Shown here one piece after another: positions 45,707 to 56,436 of a stretch of 64,000 nucleotides of DNA. This DNA comes from an uncultured Aquimarina sp. (GTDB lineage: Bacteria; Bacteroidota; Bacteroidia; Flavobacteriales; Flavobacteriaceae). The position numbers and the translations under genes were made by a program. Every line of letters begins with the position of its first letter. Within the stretch, counting starts at the first letter, position 1. The notes beneath the pieces are model-generated. The model worked only from the letters and a program-made list of their open reading frames with translations. It had not been told where the DNA came from and made no database searches. Location: assembly GCA_947495425.1 (NCBI GenBank), contig CANLYR010000005.1, positions 104,495 to 168,494 of the forward strand. The letters are read 5' to 3'.

Positions 45707-48211
45707 TTATTTCTTTTTGGTCGTAGTTTTCTTTTTAGTTGCTTTCTTTTTAGTTGTTTTTTTCTTGGGAGCATTTGTCTCTATAAGATCTTTAACCTTG
45801 TCCAACGTCAACTTTGAAGCATCTACTGTCTTGGGTAATTCAATTTTAACCTTACCCTTAATAATGTTACTTCTACCCCATCTCGCTTTTTCTACACGAA
45901 TTCCTTCTTCTTCCCAATTATGGATGACCTTATCAATTTCTTTTTGCTTCTTTTCTTCTATTAACGTAACAATATCATCATCTGATAAATTATCAAAATC
46001 ATACTTTTTGTTTACATTGATAAACATTCCTTTCCATTTGATAAAAGGTCCAAATCTTCCGGTACCTTTTTGAACTGGAAGGTCTTCGTACTTATAGATA
46101 GGTGCATCTGCCTTTTCTTTGGCATCGATTAGCTCCTTAGCTCTGTCTAATGTGGTATTTAATGGATCTTCTCCCTTTTCTAGAGAAACGAATTTAGCGC
46201 CAAACTTCACATAAGGACCAAACCTACCATTGTTTACCACAATCACTTCTCCCTTATACTCACCAAGTTCTTTTGGCAATTGAAATAAGTCCATCGCCTC
46301 TTCAAATGTAATAGTACTCAAGGTTTTTCCGGGAGGCAAACTGGCAAATTTTGGCTTATCTTCATCTTCTACCGTACCAATCTGTACCATTGGACCAAAT
46401 TTGCCCAACCGTACACTCACTGGCTTTCCAGACACAGGATCTTCTCCCAGAATACGCTCTCCTACTTCACGTTCTGCATTCTGTGATACATCTTCTACTC
46501 TTGGATGAAACTCATCATAGAATTCTTTCATCACATGAGTCCAGTCTTCTTGCCCATCAGCTATTTCATCAAAATCTTGCTCAACTTTTGCTGTAAAATT
46601 ATAATCCAAAATACCTGCAAAATGATTTACAAGAAAATCATTCACCACCATCCCGACATCAGTTGGAATGAGCTTACCTTTGTCACTACCAACTTTTTCG
46701 GATAATTTTTTCTCATTAACAGCATCTCCAGAAAGAATCATCTGCACATAATCACGAGTTTCACCTTCTTTAGCCCCTTTTTCTACATAATTCCTATTCT
46801 GAATTGTAGAAATTGTAGGTGCATATGTTGAAGGTCTACCTATACCAAGTTCTTCAAGTTTTTTAACTAAAGCTGCCTCTGTATAACGACTTGGTGGTCT
46901 TGTAAATCTTTCTGTTGCAGAAATATATTTGTTAAACAATTTCTCATGCACCTTCATTGCAGGAAGAATTCCTTCTTGCTCTTCATCCTCATCGTCGTTT
47001 CCTTCTAGATATACTTTTAAGAACCCTTCAAACTTGATAACCTCTCCATTTGCAGTAAATTGTTCTTTATGCGAATTCGATTCGATTCTAACATTGGTTC
47101 TTTCTAATTTTGCATCGCTCATTTGCGAAGCAATAGCACGTTTCCATATTAATTCGTACAATCGTTGCTGGTCATAATCTGCATTTACCGTATGCCTTGA
47201 AAAATCTGTTGGGCGTATTGCCTCATGAGCTTCTTGCGCTCCTTTGGATTTTCCTTTGTATTGTCTTGGGTTACTATATTCTTGCCCATATGCAGAAACA
47301 ATTTCTGCCTTGGCACTGTTTTGGGCCTCTACTGATAAATTTACGCTATCTGTTCTCATATACGTAATCAAACCTGCTTCATATAGTCGTTGTGCCATCG
47401 TCATGGTCTTACTTACAGAAAAATATAATTTTCTGGAAGCTTCTTGTTGCAACGTAGAGGTTGTAAATGGTGGTGCAGGAGATTTCTTAGCTGGTTTAGT
47501 TGTAAGATCAGCAACTTTGAATGCTGCGCCTATGTTTTGGTTTAAAAAAGATTCAGCTTCTTCTTTAGTTTTGAAATTTTTGGGAAGCTTCGCTTTAAAT
47601 GATTTACCTTTCTCATTAGAAAATTCGGCATCAATTCTATATGAAGCTTCTGGCTTAAAACCTAATATTGCTCTCTCGCGCTCTACAATCAATCGTACTG
47701 AAACAGATTGTACTCTACCGGCAGACAAACCTCCTTTTACTTTACGCCACAATACGGGAGATAACTCATACCCAACCAAACGATCAAGAACACGTCTTGC
47801 CTGTTGTGCATTTACAAGATTATAATCTATTGAACGTGGATTTTCAATTGCTTTGAGAATAGCATTCTTTGTGATCTCATGAAAAACAATTCTTCGCGTT
47901 CTATCTTTGTCTAACTTAAGTGTCTCTGCAAGGTGCCATGCTATTGCCTCTCCTTCTCGATCTTCATCACTTGCCAGCCAAACCATCTCAGCTTTCTCCG
48001 AAAGATCCTTTAGCTTCTTTACAACATCTTTCTTATCCTTAGAAACAATATATTTTGGTTTAAATCCGCCATCAACATCAACTCCTAATTCCTTAGAAGG
48101 CAAATCTGCAATATGCCCAAAACTAGATGCAACTTTATAATCTTTTCCGAGAAATTTTTCTATTGTTTTTGCCTTAGCAGGTGACTCTACAATCACTAAA
48201 TTCTTAGCCAT
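45707..48211 (-). CDS. topA: DNA topoisomerase I
   Basis: An 834-residue type IA topoisomerase that relaxes negative supercoils. The toprim domain starts at once (LVIVESPAKAKTIEKFLG) with the DxD-type SDEDREGEAIAWHL, and the active-site Tyr is Y284 in YMRTDSVNLS. The C-terminal third has three cysteine-free repeats of the G-(K/R)-F-G-P type, in place of the zinc fingers of E. coli TopA. The last 30 residues are a lysine/threonine tail. Confidence 0.97.
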   Translation of the reverse strand: MAKNLVIVESPAKAKTIEKFLGKDYKVASSFGHIADLPSKELGVDVDGGFKPKYIVSKDKKDVVKKLKDLSEKAEMVWLASDEDREGEAIAWHLAETLKLDKDRTRRIVFHEITKNAILKAIENPRSIDYNLVNAQQARRVLDRLVGYELSPVLWRKVKGGLSAGRVQSVSVRLIVERERAILGFKPEASYRIDAEFSNEKGKSFKAKLPKNFKTKEEAESFLNQNIGAAFKVADLTTKPAKKSPAPPFTTSTLQQEASRKLYFSVSKTMTMAQRLYEAGLITYMRTDSVNLSVEAQNSAKAEIVSAYGQEYSNPRQYKGKSKGAQEAHEAIRPTDFSRHTVNADYDQQRLYELIWKRAIASQMSDAKLERTNVRIESNSHKEQFTANGEVIKFEGFLKVYLEGNDDEDEEQEGILPAMKVHEKLFNKYISATERFTRPPSRYTEAALVKKLEELGIGRPSTYAPTISTIQNRNYVEKGAKEGETRDYVQMILSGDAVNEKKLSEKVGSDKGKLIPTDVGMVVNDFLVNHFAGILDYNFTAKVEQDFDEIADGQEDWTHVMKEFYDEFHPRVEDVSQNAEREVGERILGEDPVSGKPVSVRLGKFGPMVQIGTVEDEDKPKFASLPPGKTLSTITFEEAMDLFQLPKELGEYKGEVIVVNNGRFGPYVKFGAKFVSLEKGEDPLNTTLDRAKELIDAKEKADAPIYKYEDLPVQKGTGRFGPFIKWKGMFINVNKKYDFDNLSDDDIVTLIEEKKQKEIDKVIHNWEEEGIRVEKARWGRSNIIKGKVKIELPKTVDASKLTLDKVKDLIETNAPKKKTTKKKATKKKTTTKKK

Positions 48212-48280
48212 AATCCTTTAATTTCAGACCACAAAAGTATATCAATTTTTTGATATCGAGATTCTTTATCAAAAAATTAG

Positions 48281-48309
48281 TTTAAAAAAACCTGCTGGTT
48301 CGCAGGTTT
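48281..48309 (-). terminator. Terminator after the 48317 membrane-protein gene
   Basis: Arms AAACCTGC and GCAGGTTT with a six-base loop, followed on the minus strand by seven Ts. It separates the membrane-protein gene from topA. Confidence 0.8.
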
Positions 48310-48316
48310 GGAAAAT

Positions 48317-49105
48317 TTATTTTTGTAGGAATGCATCTTCTTGCGATTCACTATCTTCAAAACCTATTGCATCTTTATACATAGTATATATAGGCATATA
48401 TATAAAGGAAGCTGTAAAAAATATACCTACAAAACACAGTAGCATACCCACCAATTGAGCTAGCATCGAGGATATCAAAATTAACCCAAAAGCCACTAAC
48501 CATATTTTATTACCAAGTTTGAAACTCGCTTTTATAAGATCAGAAGCACTAAGGTCAGGATTAAAAGCAAAGATTACACCCAACAGCTGTAATGGTACCA
48601 TAACATAAAACAACGGCAGATAACATAATAATGTAGCCAATAAAGCAATCCCAAACGATGATATTGCGATAACAAATACCTTCCCTAAATACTTCCCTTT
48701 AAAAAACATAAAGTATCCAGAGCTTTCTGGCAATCCCAAATCAACTTGTCTGCATACCCTGTAAAAATGAGCTGTGATTCCAAATTGAAATGCTGTTGCA
48801 ATCATAGACATCACTACAACCAATATTACAAACAAAATTATCAAACCAACAGAAATCTCTTCACTTGGGTAGTTATAATCACCGTATTCTGCGTACGCAT
48901 TTTCATAACCCGATATTCCCGCTAGAGCAAAAATTGGAATATAGATTACAATAAACAATGGGATCATGATCGCCATAGAAATAAGCAAGTGTAAAAACCC
49001 CTGAAGCCAGACTTTCTTGAAGAGTTCAATACTTTTATTAAAAATATCTCCAAAATCAACAGGAGTACTATTTTCGATCTTGTCAAATAGCGTATTAGAC
49101 ATCAT
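48317..49105 (-). CDS. Polytopic membrane protein, function unknown
   Basis: A 262-residue inner-membrane protein with about six helices. Residues 14-60 (VDFGDIFNKSIELFKKVW, then a hydrophobic run) resemble the membrane domain found in glycerophosphodiesterase-associated and DUF975-like proteins, but I cannot name the family with certainty. Two in-frame ATGs begin it (49105, 49102). It has its own terminator and is divergent from miaB. Confidence 0.75.
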   Translation of the reverse strand: MMSNTLFDKIENSTPVDFGDIFNKSIELFKKVWLQGFLHLLISMAIMIPLFIVIYIPIFALAGISGYENAYAEYGDYNYPSEEISVGLIILFVILVVVMSMIATAFQFGITAHFYRVCRQVDLGLPESSGYFMFFKGKYLGKVFVIAISSFGIALLATLLCYLPLFYVMVPLQLLGVIFAFNPDLSASDLIKASFKLGNKIWLVAFGLILISSMLAQLVGMLLCFVGIFFTASFIYMPIYTMYKDAIGFEDSESQEDAFLQK

Positions 49106-49171
49106 AGCGTTACAATTTGTAAATTCAAAAAAGCCAAATATAAATTTTTTATAAAATAAAATCCTGCCACT

Positions 49172-49202
49172 TTGTCACAAATCGTATTAAAAAGTATCTT
49201 TG
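49172..49202 (+). promoter_or_regulatory. miaB promoter, full Bacteroidota consensus
   Basis: TTG at 49172-49174, a 20-base spacer, then TATCTTTG at 49195-49202, a perfect match to TTG-N(17-23)-TAnnTTTG. The miaB ATG lies 40 bp further on. It probably drives the miaB-to-secG run. Confidence 0.8.
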
Positions 49203-49242
49203 CATATTATTTGTCCATCAATTGTTAAGGAATTATTTTTTT

Positions 49243-50688
49243 ATGGAGAAGATTATAGATGAGAATATACAAGGACAATCTCTTGTTCTGGATCAGAAGA
49301 AAGAAAACAAACGTAAACTTTTTATAGAAAGTTATGGTTGCCAGATGAATTTTAGTGATAGCGAAATTGTAGCTTCGATTTTAGCTAAGGAAGGTTTTAA
49401 TACTACTCAACATCTTGAAGATGCTGATCTGGTTTTGGTAAATACGTGTTCTATTCGAGAAAAAGCAGAACTAACGGTACGAAAACGTTTAGAAAAATAT
49501 AATGCTGTAAAGAAAATTAATCCAGGGATGAAAGTTGGTGTCCTGGGCTGCATGGCAGAACGCCTGAAAAGCAAATTTCTCGAAGAAGAAAAAATCGTTG
49601 ATCTGGTTGTTGGTCCCGATGCATACAAAGACCTCCCTAATCTAATTAAAGAAGTAGATGCTGGGCATGATGCTGTAAACGTAATTCTTTCAAAAGAAGA
49701 AACATATGGTGATATCTCCCCTGTACGATTACAAAGCAATGGCGTATCGGCTTTTGTATCCATTACCCGTGGCTGTGATAATATGTGTACATTTTGCGTA
49801 GTTCCATTTACCAGAGGAAGAGAGCGTAGTCGCGAACCGCAAAGTATCCTAAAAGAAGTTGATGACTTGGTACATCAAAATTTTAAAGAAATCACATTAC
49901 TAGGCCAAAATGTAGACAGTTATTTATGGTATGGAGGTGGTCTGAAGAAAGATTTTGATAAAGCAACAGATTTTCAAAAGGCCACGGCGGTAGATTTTGC
50001 TAAACTTTTAGACATGGTTGCCCAGAAGTACCCTAAGCTACGTATACGTTTCTCTACATCTAATCCACAAGATATGACTTTGGATGTCATCGAGATTATG
50101 GCAAAACATAGAAATATTTGTAAGCACATTCACCTGCCAATACAGAGTGGTAGTGATCGCATTCTAAAGGAAATGAATCGCCTGCACACACGCCAAGAAT
50201 ATATTGATTTGGTACATAACATTAAGCAGATAATCCCAGACTGCTCTATAACTCAAGATATGATTATTGGCTTCCCTACAGAAACCGAACAAGACCATCA
50301 AGACACACTATCATTGCTAGAACATATAAAATATGAACACGGATATATGTATGCATATTCTGAAAGACCAGGGACGCTTGCCGAACGAAAATTAGAAGAT
50401 GATGTGCCCGAAGACGTTAAAAAAAGAAGACTTGCAGAAGTTATAGCACTGCAACGAACCCATTGCGCATACAGACATCAATCCTATATCGGAGAAACCT
50501 TTGAAGTACTCATTGAAAAAGAATCTAAAAAATCAGATCAACATTGGAGCGGAAGGACAACAAAAAATATTGTCGCCATTTTTCCGAAAAAAACATACAA
50601 AATAGGTGATTTTGTAATGGTCCGCATAGATGAATGTACTAGTGCCACATTACTAGGTGAAGCTATTGGGTATTCTGATAATAATTAA
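49243..50688 (+). CDS. miaB: tRNA-2-methylthio-N6-dimethylallyladenosine synthase
   Basis: A 481-residue radical-SAM methylthiotransferase. The start is the ATG at 49243, after a TTG that opens the frame. Order of domains: the UPF0004 N-domain with [11 protein letters not shown] and two more Cys (VNTCSIR, LGCMAE); radical SAM with [10 protein letters not shown] near residue 180; and a C-terminal TRAM domain. It modifies A37 of tRNAs reading UNN codons. Confidence 0.97.
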   Translation: MEKIIDENIQGQSLVLDQKKENKRKLFIESYGCQMNFSDSEIVASILAKEGFNTTQHLEDADLVLVNTCSIREKAELTVRKRLEKYNAVKKINPGMKVGVLGCMAERLKSKFLEEEKIVDLVVGPDAYKDLPNLIKEVDAGHDAVNVILSKEETYGDISPVRLQSNGVSAFVSITRGCDNMCTFCVVPFTRGRERSREPQSILKEVDDLVHQNFKEITLLGQNVDSYLWYGGGLKKDFDKATDFQKATAVDFAKLLDMVAQKYPKLRIRFSTSNPQDMTLDVIEIMAKHRNICKHIHLPIQSGSDRILKEMNRLHTRQEYIDLVHNIKQIIPDCSITQDMIIGFPTETEQDHQDTLSLLEHIKYEHGYMYAYSERPGTLAERKLEDDVPEDVKKRRLAEVIALQRTHCAYRHQSYIGETFEVLIEKESKKSDQHWSGRTTKNIVAIFPKKTYKIGDFVMVRIDECTSATLLGEAIGYSDNN

Positions 50689-50727
50689 AATTAACAAAAC
50701 AAACACTAAAACAACAGTCTGATATAT

Positions 50728-51996
50728 ATGGAATCAGTTCAAGCCACAAAACAACGCTTCGGAATTATAGGGAACGATCCCAAACTAAATCGCTCAGTAG
50801 AAAAGGCTATTCAGGTGGCTCCAACTGATATTTCTGTTTTAGTTACAGGAGAAAGTGGTGTAGGTAAAGAAAGTATTCCGAAAATCATACATTCCTTATC
50901 CCATAGAAAACATGGTAAATATATCGCAGTAAACTGTGGTGCGATTCCCGAAGGAACTATTGACAGTGAACTTTTTGGCCATGAGAAAGGTGCTTTTACC
51001 GGCGCCACTCAAACACGTAGTGGTTATTTTGAAGTAGCAGATGGTGGAACCATTTTTCTTGATGAAGTAGGAGAACTCCCATTAACAACACAAGTACGTC
51101 TATTAAGAGTTTTAGAAAACGGCGAATTTATCAAAGTAGGTTCTTCAAAAGTTCAAAAAACCGATGTTCGTATTGTTGCCGCCACAAATGTGAACATGTT
51201 TGAGGCCATAAAAAAAGAAAAGTTTAGAGAGGACTTGTATTACCGATTAAGTACCGTAGAAATTCTCCTCCCTCCGCTTAGAGATCGCAAAGGAGATATT
51301 CATCTTTTATTTCGAAAATTTGCCTCAGATTTTGCTTCAAAATATAAAATGCCAACCATACGATTAACTGATGATGCTACTGCGCTATTAGAAAAATATC
51401 ATTGGAGTGGTAATATCAGACAGTTGCGCAACATTGCAGAACAAATTTCAGTCCTCGAACAACATAGAGAAATAACTGCCGCAGCACTACATGGGTATTT
51501 ACCAAATATGGGAAGTAATTTACCTGCAATTATTTCTTCAGATAAAAAAGATAGTGATTTTAGTAATGAACGAGAAATTCTGTATAAAGTGCTTTTTGAT
51601 ATGAAAGCAGATCTCAATGATCTAAAGAAACTTACCATGGAGCTTATGCAAAGTGGCAATACACAACAAGTACAAAAAGATAATGAAGGATTGATAAGAA
51701 AAATATATCATGATGATAAGGAAAATGAAGAAGAAGTTCGTTTTGAAGAACCCGTAACCTCAACAACAGAAGTATTACAGATATCCCAACAGAATGAAAT
51801 TTCTCAAAAAGAAGATGATAAATATTTCTTTGCTGAAGAAATCGAGGAAGAAGAAACATTATCACTACATGATAAAGAGTTGGAGTTAATCAAAAAATCA
51901 CTAGACCGCCATAGAGGAAAACGTAAGGCCGCCGCAGAAGAACTAGGAATAAGTGAGCGCACCTTGTATAGAAAAATTAAACAGTATGACTTGTAG
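50728..51996 (+). CDS. Sigma-54-type activator without receiver domain
   Basis: A 422-residue transcription activator. The AAA+ domain fills residues 12-245: Walker A GESGVGKE (around 41-48), the sigma-54 contact loop GAFTGA (near residue 88), Walker B GTIFLDEVGEL and an arginine-finger region. An acidic, Glu-rich stretch (about 290-375) precedes a Fis-type helix-turn-helix (RKAAAEELGISERTLYRKIK). It lacks an N-terminal sensory domain, so control must come from another protein or from its own level. It lies in the miaB-lptE-secG run. Confidence 0.93.
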   Translation: MESVQATKQRFGIIGNDPKLNRSVEKAIQVAPTDISVLVTGESGVGKESIPKIIHSLSHRKHGKYIAVNCGAIPEGTIDSELFGHEKGAFTGATQTRSGYFEVADGGTIFLDEVGELPLTTQVRLLRVLENGEFIKVGSSKVQKTDVRIVAATNVNMFEAIKKEKFREDLYYRLSTVEILLPPLRDRKGDIHLLFRKFASDFASKYKMPTIRLTDDATALLEKYHWSGNIRQLRNIAEQISVLEQHREITAAALHGYLPNMGSNLPAIISSDKKDSDFSNEREILYKVLFDMKADLNDLKKLTMELMQSGNTQQVQKDNEGLIRKIYHDDKENEEEVRFEEPVTSTTEVLQISQQNEISQKEDDKYFFAEEIEEEETLSLHDKELELIKKSLDRHRGKRKAAAEELGISERTLYRKIKQYDL

Positions 51997-52035
51997 TACA
52001 TACAATATTAGTCACACAAATTATTTAAAAAATTG

Positions 52036-52542
52036 ATGAGGAAACTAAAACACATAATAGTTATATTAATTACACTGATCTTAATTCAGGGATGTGGTGC
52101 GTATTCTTTTAGTGGAATATCCATTTCCCCAGAAACTAAGACATTTCAGGTTAATTTTTTTCAGAATCAATCTCCAAGAATTTTCCCTGGGGCAGATCAG
52201 ACTTTTACCAACCAATTACAGGATTTGATTCTAAACCAAACCAACCTTAGTTTAACCACTTCGGGAGGAGATATCGTGTATGAAGGTGAAATAGTACAAG
52301 ATTATGTTTCTCCAAACACTGCTACTTCAGAAATTACAGCAGCACAAAACCGACTTACAATGGCAGTAAATGTGAGGTTTTATGACGCCAAAGACTCAGA
52401 TCAAGATTTAGAACAACGGTTTTCATTTTTCTTTGACTATCCAGCTTCTACATCAGAAAATGCAATCAGAGATGAAGCATTACAGGTTATTTTTGAAAGA
52501 ATTACGCAAGACATCTTTAATGCCACTTTAGCAAGATGGTAA
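52036..52542 (+). CDS. lptE: LptE-type LPS-assembly lipoprotein
   Basis: A 168-residue outer-membrane lipoprotein (lipobox LIQGC near residue 17). GAYSFSGISI and NQLQDLILNQTNLSLT are typical of the Bacteroidota LptE group. LptE plugs the LptD channel that places lipopolysaccharide in the outer leaflet. The start is the ATG at 52036, directly after an in-frame TTG; the distance to the activator stop is 39 bp. Confidence 0.9.
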   Translation: MRKLKHIIVILITLILIQGCGAYSFSGISISPETKTFQVNFFQNQSPRIFPGADQTFTNQLQDLILNQTNLSLTTSGGDIVYEGEIVQDYVSPNTATSEITAAQNRLTMAVNVRFYDAKDSDQDLEQRFSFFFDYPASTSENAIRDEALQVIFERITQDIFNATLARW

Positions 52543-52580
52543 GATTTATTTGTAAACACAATGCATACTAAAAAAACATA

Positions 52581-53534
52581 TTGAACACAAAAGAGCTCAC
52601 ATATTTACTCCAAAATCCTACCGGATTGAATAAGGAACAAACTAACGCTCTGGAGAAACTATCCCGCGAATTTCCATATTTTCAATCCATACGCCCTTTA
52701 GTACTGAAGGGGCTGAAGGATCTGGGTAGTTTTCGATATAATCAAGAGCTAAAAATAACCGCGGCCTACACCACAGACCGAAGTGTTTTGTTTGACTTTA
52801 TTACCTCTGAGTTCTTCAATAAGAAAGAAAATACATCAGACCTAAAAAAGAAGCTCAAATCTGATATAGACGTTATCGAGCCTCAAGAAATAAAAGTACT
52901 CCCAAGAATGGCTATGGGTGATGCTGTACGCATGAAAATGAAAGAGGCCGAAGATGTTCTAGACCCGGCTTTGTTTTTATCCAGAAAAGAAGAAAGTACA
53001 CTGCAACAGTTAGAAGTCTCTGAATCCATAGTTAATCAACAAAATCAAGAGCCTCAAGAAGAATCACAGGAGCACGACAAGACTCCAGAGGAAGAATTAC
53101 AAATTGATGCACCTCTTGATTTCAACAAAAAAGAAACACACTCGTTTGCAGAATGGTTAAAACTAACTTCATCAAAACCATTAGATGAAAAAACCAAGCC
53201 AGAAACTGATTCTCAGCCCGCTGTAGAAACAAAAAAAGAAGCCGAAAAGCTATTAAATCAAAAGGATAAATATAGTCTGATTGATAATTTTATTGCTAAC
53301 AATCCTAAAATAAGACCTGCCTCAAAAGATACGCCACCACGCAACTTAGCTAAAGAAAACCAAGCATCTACAGATGAATTGATGACCGAAACATTGGCAA
53401 GAGTATATTTGGCCCAAAAAAACTATAAAAAAGCAATTCAAGCTTATAACATATTAATTTTGAAAAATCCCGAAAAAAGTGGTTTCTTTGCAGACCAAAT
53501 TCGAGCAATAAAAAAAATACAAGAAAATAAATAA
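52581..53534 (+). CDS. Conserved unknown protein with C-terminal TPR-like helix pair
   Basis: A 317-residue soluble protein that seems to start with TTG at 52581; no in-frame ATG is nearby. An N-terminal helical part (about 1-85) is followed by a long charged, low-complexity linker rich in Glu and Lys (about 90-235), and a C-terminal TETLARVYLAQKNYKKAIQAY segment, the signature of one TPR unit. It always seems to sit between lptE and secG in Flavobacteriia as I recall, which suggests an envelope role; function unknown. Confidence 0.8.
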   Translation: MNTKELTYLLQNPTGLNKEQTNALEKLSREFPYFQSIRPLVLKGLKDLGSFRYNQELKITAAYTTDRSVLFDFITSEFFNKKENTSDLKKKLKSDIDVIEPQEIKVLPRMAMGDAVRMKMKEAEDVLDPALFLSRKEESTLQQLEVSESIVNQQNQEPQEESQEHDKTPEEELQIDAPLDFNKKETHSFAEWLKLTSSKPLDEKTKPETDSQPAVETKKEAEKLLNQKDKYSLIDNFIANNPKIRPASKDTPPRNLAKENQASTDELMTETLARVYLAQKNYKKAIQAYNILILKNPEKSGFFADQIRAIKKIQENK

Positions 53535-53543
53535 CAATATATA

Positions 53544-53876
53544 ATGACAACTTTCTCAATCTTTTTAATATTAATCGTTATTGTATCCTTTCTACTTGTG
53601 GTAGTAATTATGGTGCAAAACCCTAAAGGAGGTGGTTTATCTTCTTCTTTCGGAGGTGGCGGTTCACAACAATTAGGTGGTGTAAAAAAGACAACCGACT
53701 TTTTAGACAAAAGCACCTGGACACTAGCAACATTATTACTTGTGTTAATTTTATTGTCTAACATTGATTTAATGAGCGGTAGTTCTAGTCAGGAATCAAA
53801 GGTGAATACAGAAGATGTTCAGGTAGAAGTTCCTGCCGCTCCTGCGCCAGTTACAAATGATGATAGTAAAGAGTAA
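53544..53876 (+). CDS. secG: Preprotein translocase subunit SecG
   Basis: A 110-residue protein with two helices (about 4-22 and 58-77) joined by the conserved VQNPKGGGLSSSFGGGG loop. It is part of the SecYEG channel and helps SecA-driven export. The acidic C-terminal tail is typical of Bacteroidota. A clear terminator follows. Confidence 0.96.
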   Translation: MTTFSIFLILIVIVSFLLVVVIMVQNPKGGGLSSSFGGGGSQQLGGVKKTTDFLDKSTWTLATLLLVLILLSNIDLMSGSSSQESKVNTEDVQVEVPAAPAPVTNDDSKE

Positions 53877-53898
53877 TATCTTTTAAAAAAGAATACTG

Positions 53899-53928
53899 AA
53901 ATGCCGACTTGTCATATAGTCGGCATTT
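53899..53928 (+). terminator. Terminator after secG
   Basis: Perfect 11-bp arms AAATGCCGACT and AGTCGGCATTT with an eight-base loop and a T-run, 22 bp after the secG stop. Confidence 0.85.
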
Positions 53929-53939
53929 TTTGTTTCAAT

Positions 53940-53970
53940 TTGTCAGTATACCACTACTGGCATAGTTTCT
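53940..53970 (+). promoter_or_regulatory. groESL promoter with inverted repeat in the spacer
   Basis: TTG (53940-53942), a 20-base spacer, then TAGTTTCT (53963-53970), a partial match to TAnnTTTG. An imperfect inverted repeat TGTCAGTA (53941-53948) / TACTGGCA (53955-53962), 7 of 8 pairs, fills the spacer. It is not the CIRCE sequence. A heat-shock repressor could act here. Confidence 0.5.
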
Positions 53971-54025
53971 GAAATACAAAGCTTCATAATATTTCATTTT
54001 AATTTTAAAATAAAAACAAATCATA

Positions 54026-54301
54026 ATGGGAGTAAATATTAAACCTCTTTCGGATCGTGTGGTTGTAGAGCCACTTCCGGCTGAAACACAAACAGCATCT
54101 GGACTATACATACCTGATTCTGCTCAGGAGAAACAACAAAAAGGTAAAGTAGCCGCAGTCGGTGGTGGTAAAAAAGATCACGACATGACTGTTAAAGTTG
54201 GTGATACCGTGCTTTATGGTAAATATTCGGGTACTGAGTTAAAATTAGATGGAAAAGATTATTTGATCATGCGCGAAGATGATATTCTCGCTATTGTTTA
54301 A
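54026..54301 (+). CDS. groES: Co-chaperonin GroES
   Basis: A 91-residue lid of the GroEL chaperonin. It has the start KPLSDRVVVEP, the mobile-loop segment ETQTASGLYIP, and GKVAAVGGGKKD. It is 82 bp upstream of groEL. Confidence 0.98.
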   Translation: MGVNIKPLSDRVVVEPLPAETQTASGLYIPDSAQEKQQKGKVAAVGGGKKDHDMTVKVGDTVLYGKYSGTELKLDGKDYLIMREDDILAIV

Positions 54302-54323
54302 AAAATCAAAGCTCACAAATTAA

Positions 54324-56021
<1,698 letters not shown>

Positions 56022-56082
56022 TGGTGAGCCCCCGCAGGCAATACACTAGTCTGTTTGTGAATTACACCTGTTTAAATATAGT

Positions 56083-56117
56083 AAAACCCATCTTGAAAAA
56101 TCAAGATGGGTTTTTTT
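56083..56117 (+). terminator. Terminator after groEL
   Basis: Perfect 14-bp arms (56083-56096 and 56101-56114) with an AAAA loop, followed by seven Ts overall. Confidence 0.92.
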
Positions 56118-56207
56118 GTTTTAAAATTCAAAACAGGGATATAGAATGTTTAAAATCTAATCATTTTCACACCCTTCACACATTTAATTATACTTAAGAA
56201 TTTATAG

Positions 56208-56227
56208 TTGAGATTTATAAATCTCAA
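56208..56227. promoter_or_regulatory. Perfect 20-bp palindrome upstream of leader peptide
   Basis: TTGAGATTTA followed directly by its reverse complement TAAATCTCAA. There is no loop and no T-run, so an operator is more likely than a terminator. It lies 68 bp upstream of the leader-peptide ATG. Confidence 0.55.
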
Positions 56228-56295
56228 GAATCTTTTCTTCCCTCCTATTATAATGTAAGTTAATTTTAAGTGAATAATCATTAAAACTTCAGAAG

Positions 56296-56436
56296 ATGAA
56301 AAAAAGCATTTTAAATTTGAAAGGCGTAAAAATTCTTGGAAAGAAAGCACAACGCCAAGTTAATGGAGGGTCAGGCAGTAACTGTGGCAGTCATGAAACA
56401 TCACCAGGATCCGGCCTTTGCGAAACTAGTGTATAA
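56296..56436 (+). CDS. Double-glycine leader peptide (candidate secreted or modified peptide)
   Basis: A 46-residue open frame too short for ordinary gene callers. The N-terminus MKKSILNLKGVKILGKKAQR, then QVNGG at residues 21-25, follows the pattern of Bacteroidota natural-product precursor leaders (MKKxIxNL...Q..NGG) that are cut after GG by peptidase-containing ABC exporters. The core of 21 residues (SGSNC..., ending LCETSV) is small, Gly/Ser-rich and has two Cys (30 and 42). It is framed by a 20-bp palindrome upstream and a clean terminator 12 bp downstream. No exporter or modifying enzyme lies beside it in the window. Confidence 0.7.
   Translation: MKKSILNLKGVKILGKKAQRQVNGGSGSNCGSHETSPGSGLCETSV

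Noticed and set aside
45651..46073. 140-codon plus-strand frame with a FFLVVVFFLV-like hydrophobic start
   Set aside because: It is the reverse of the lysine-rich tail of topA.
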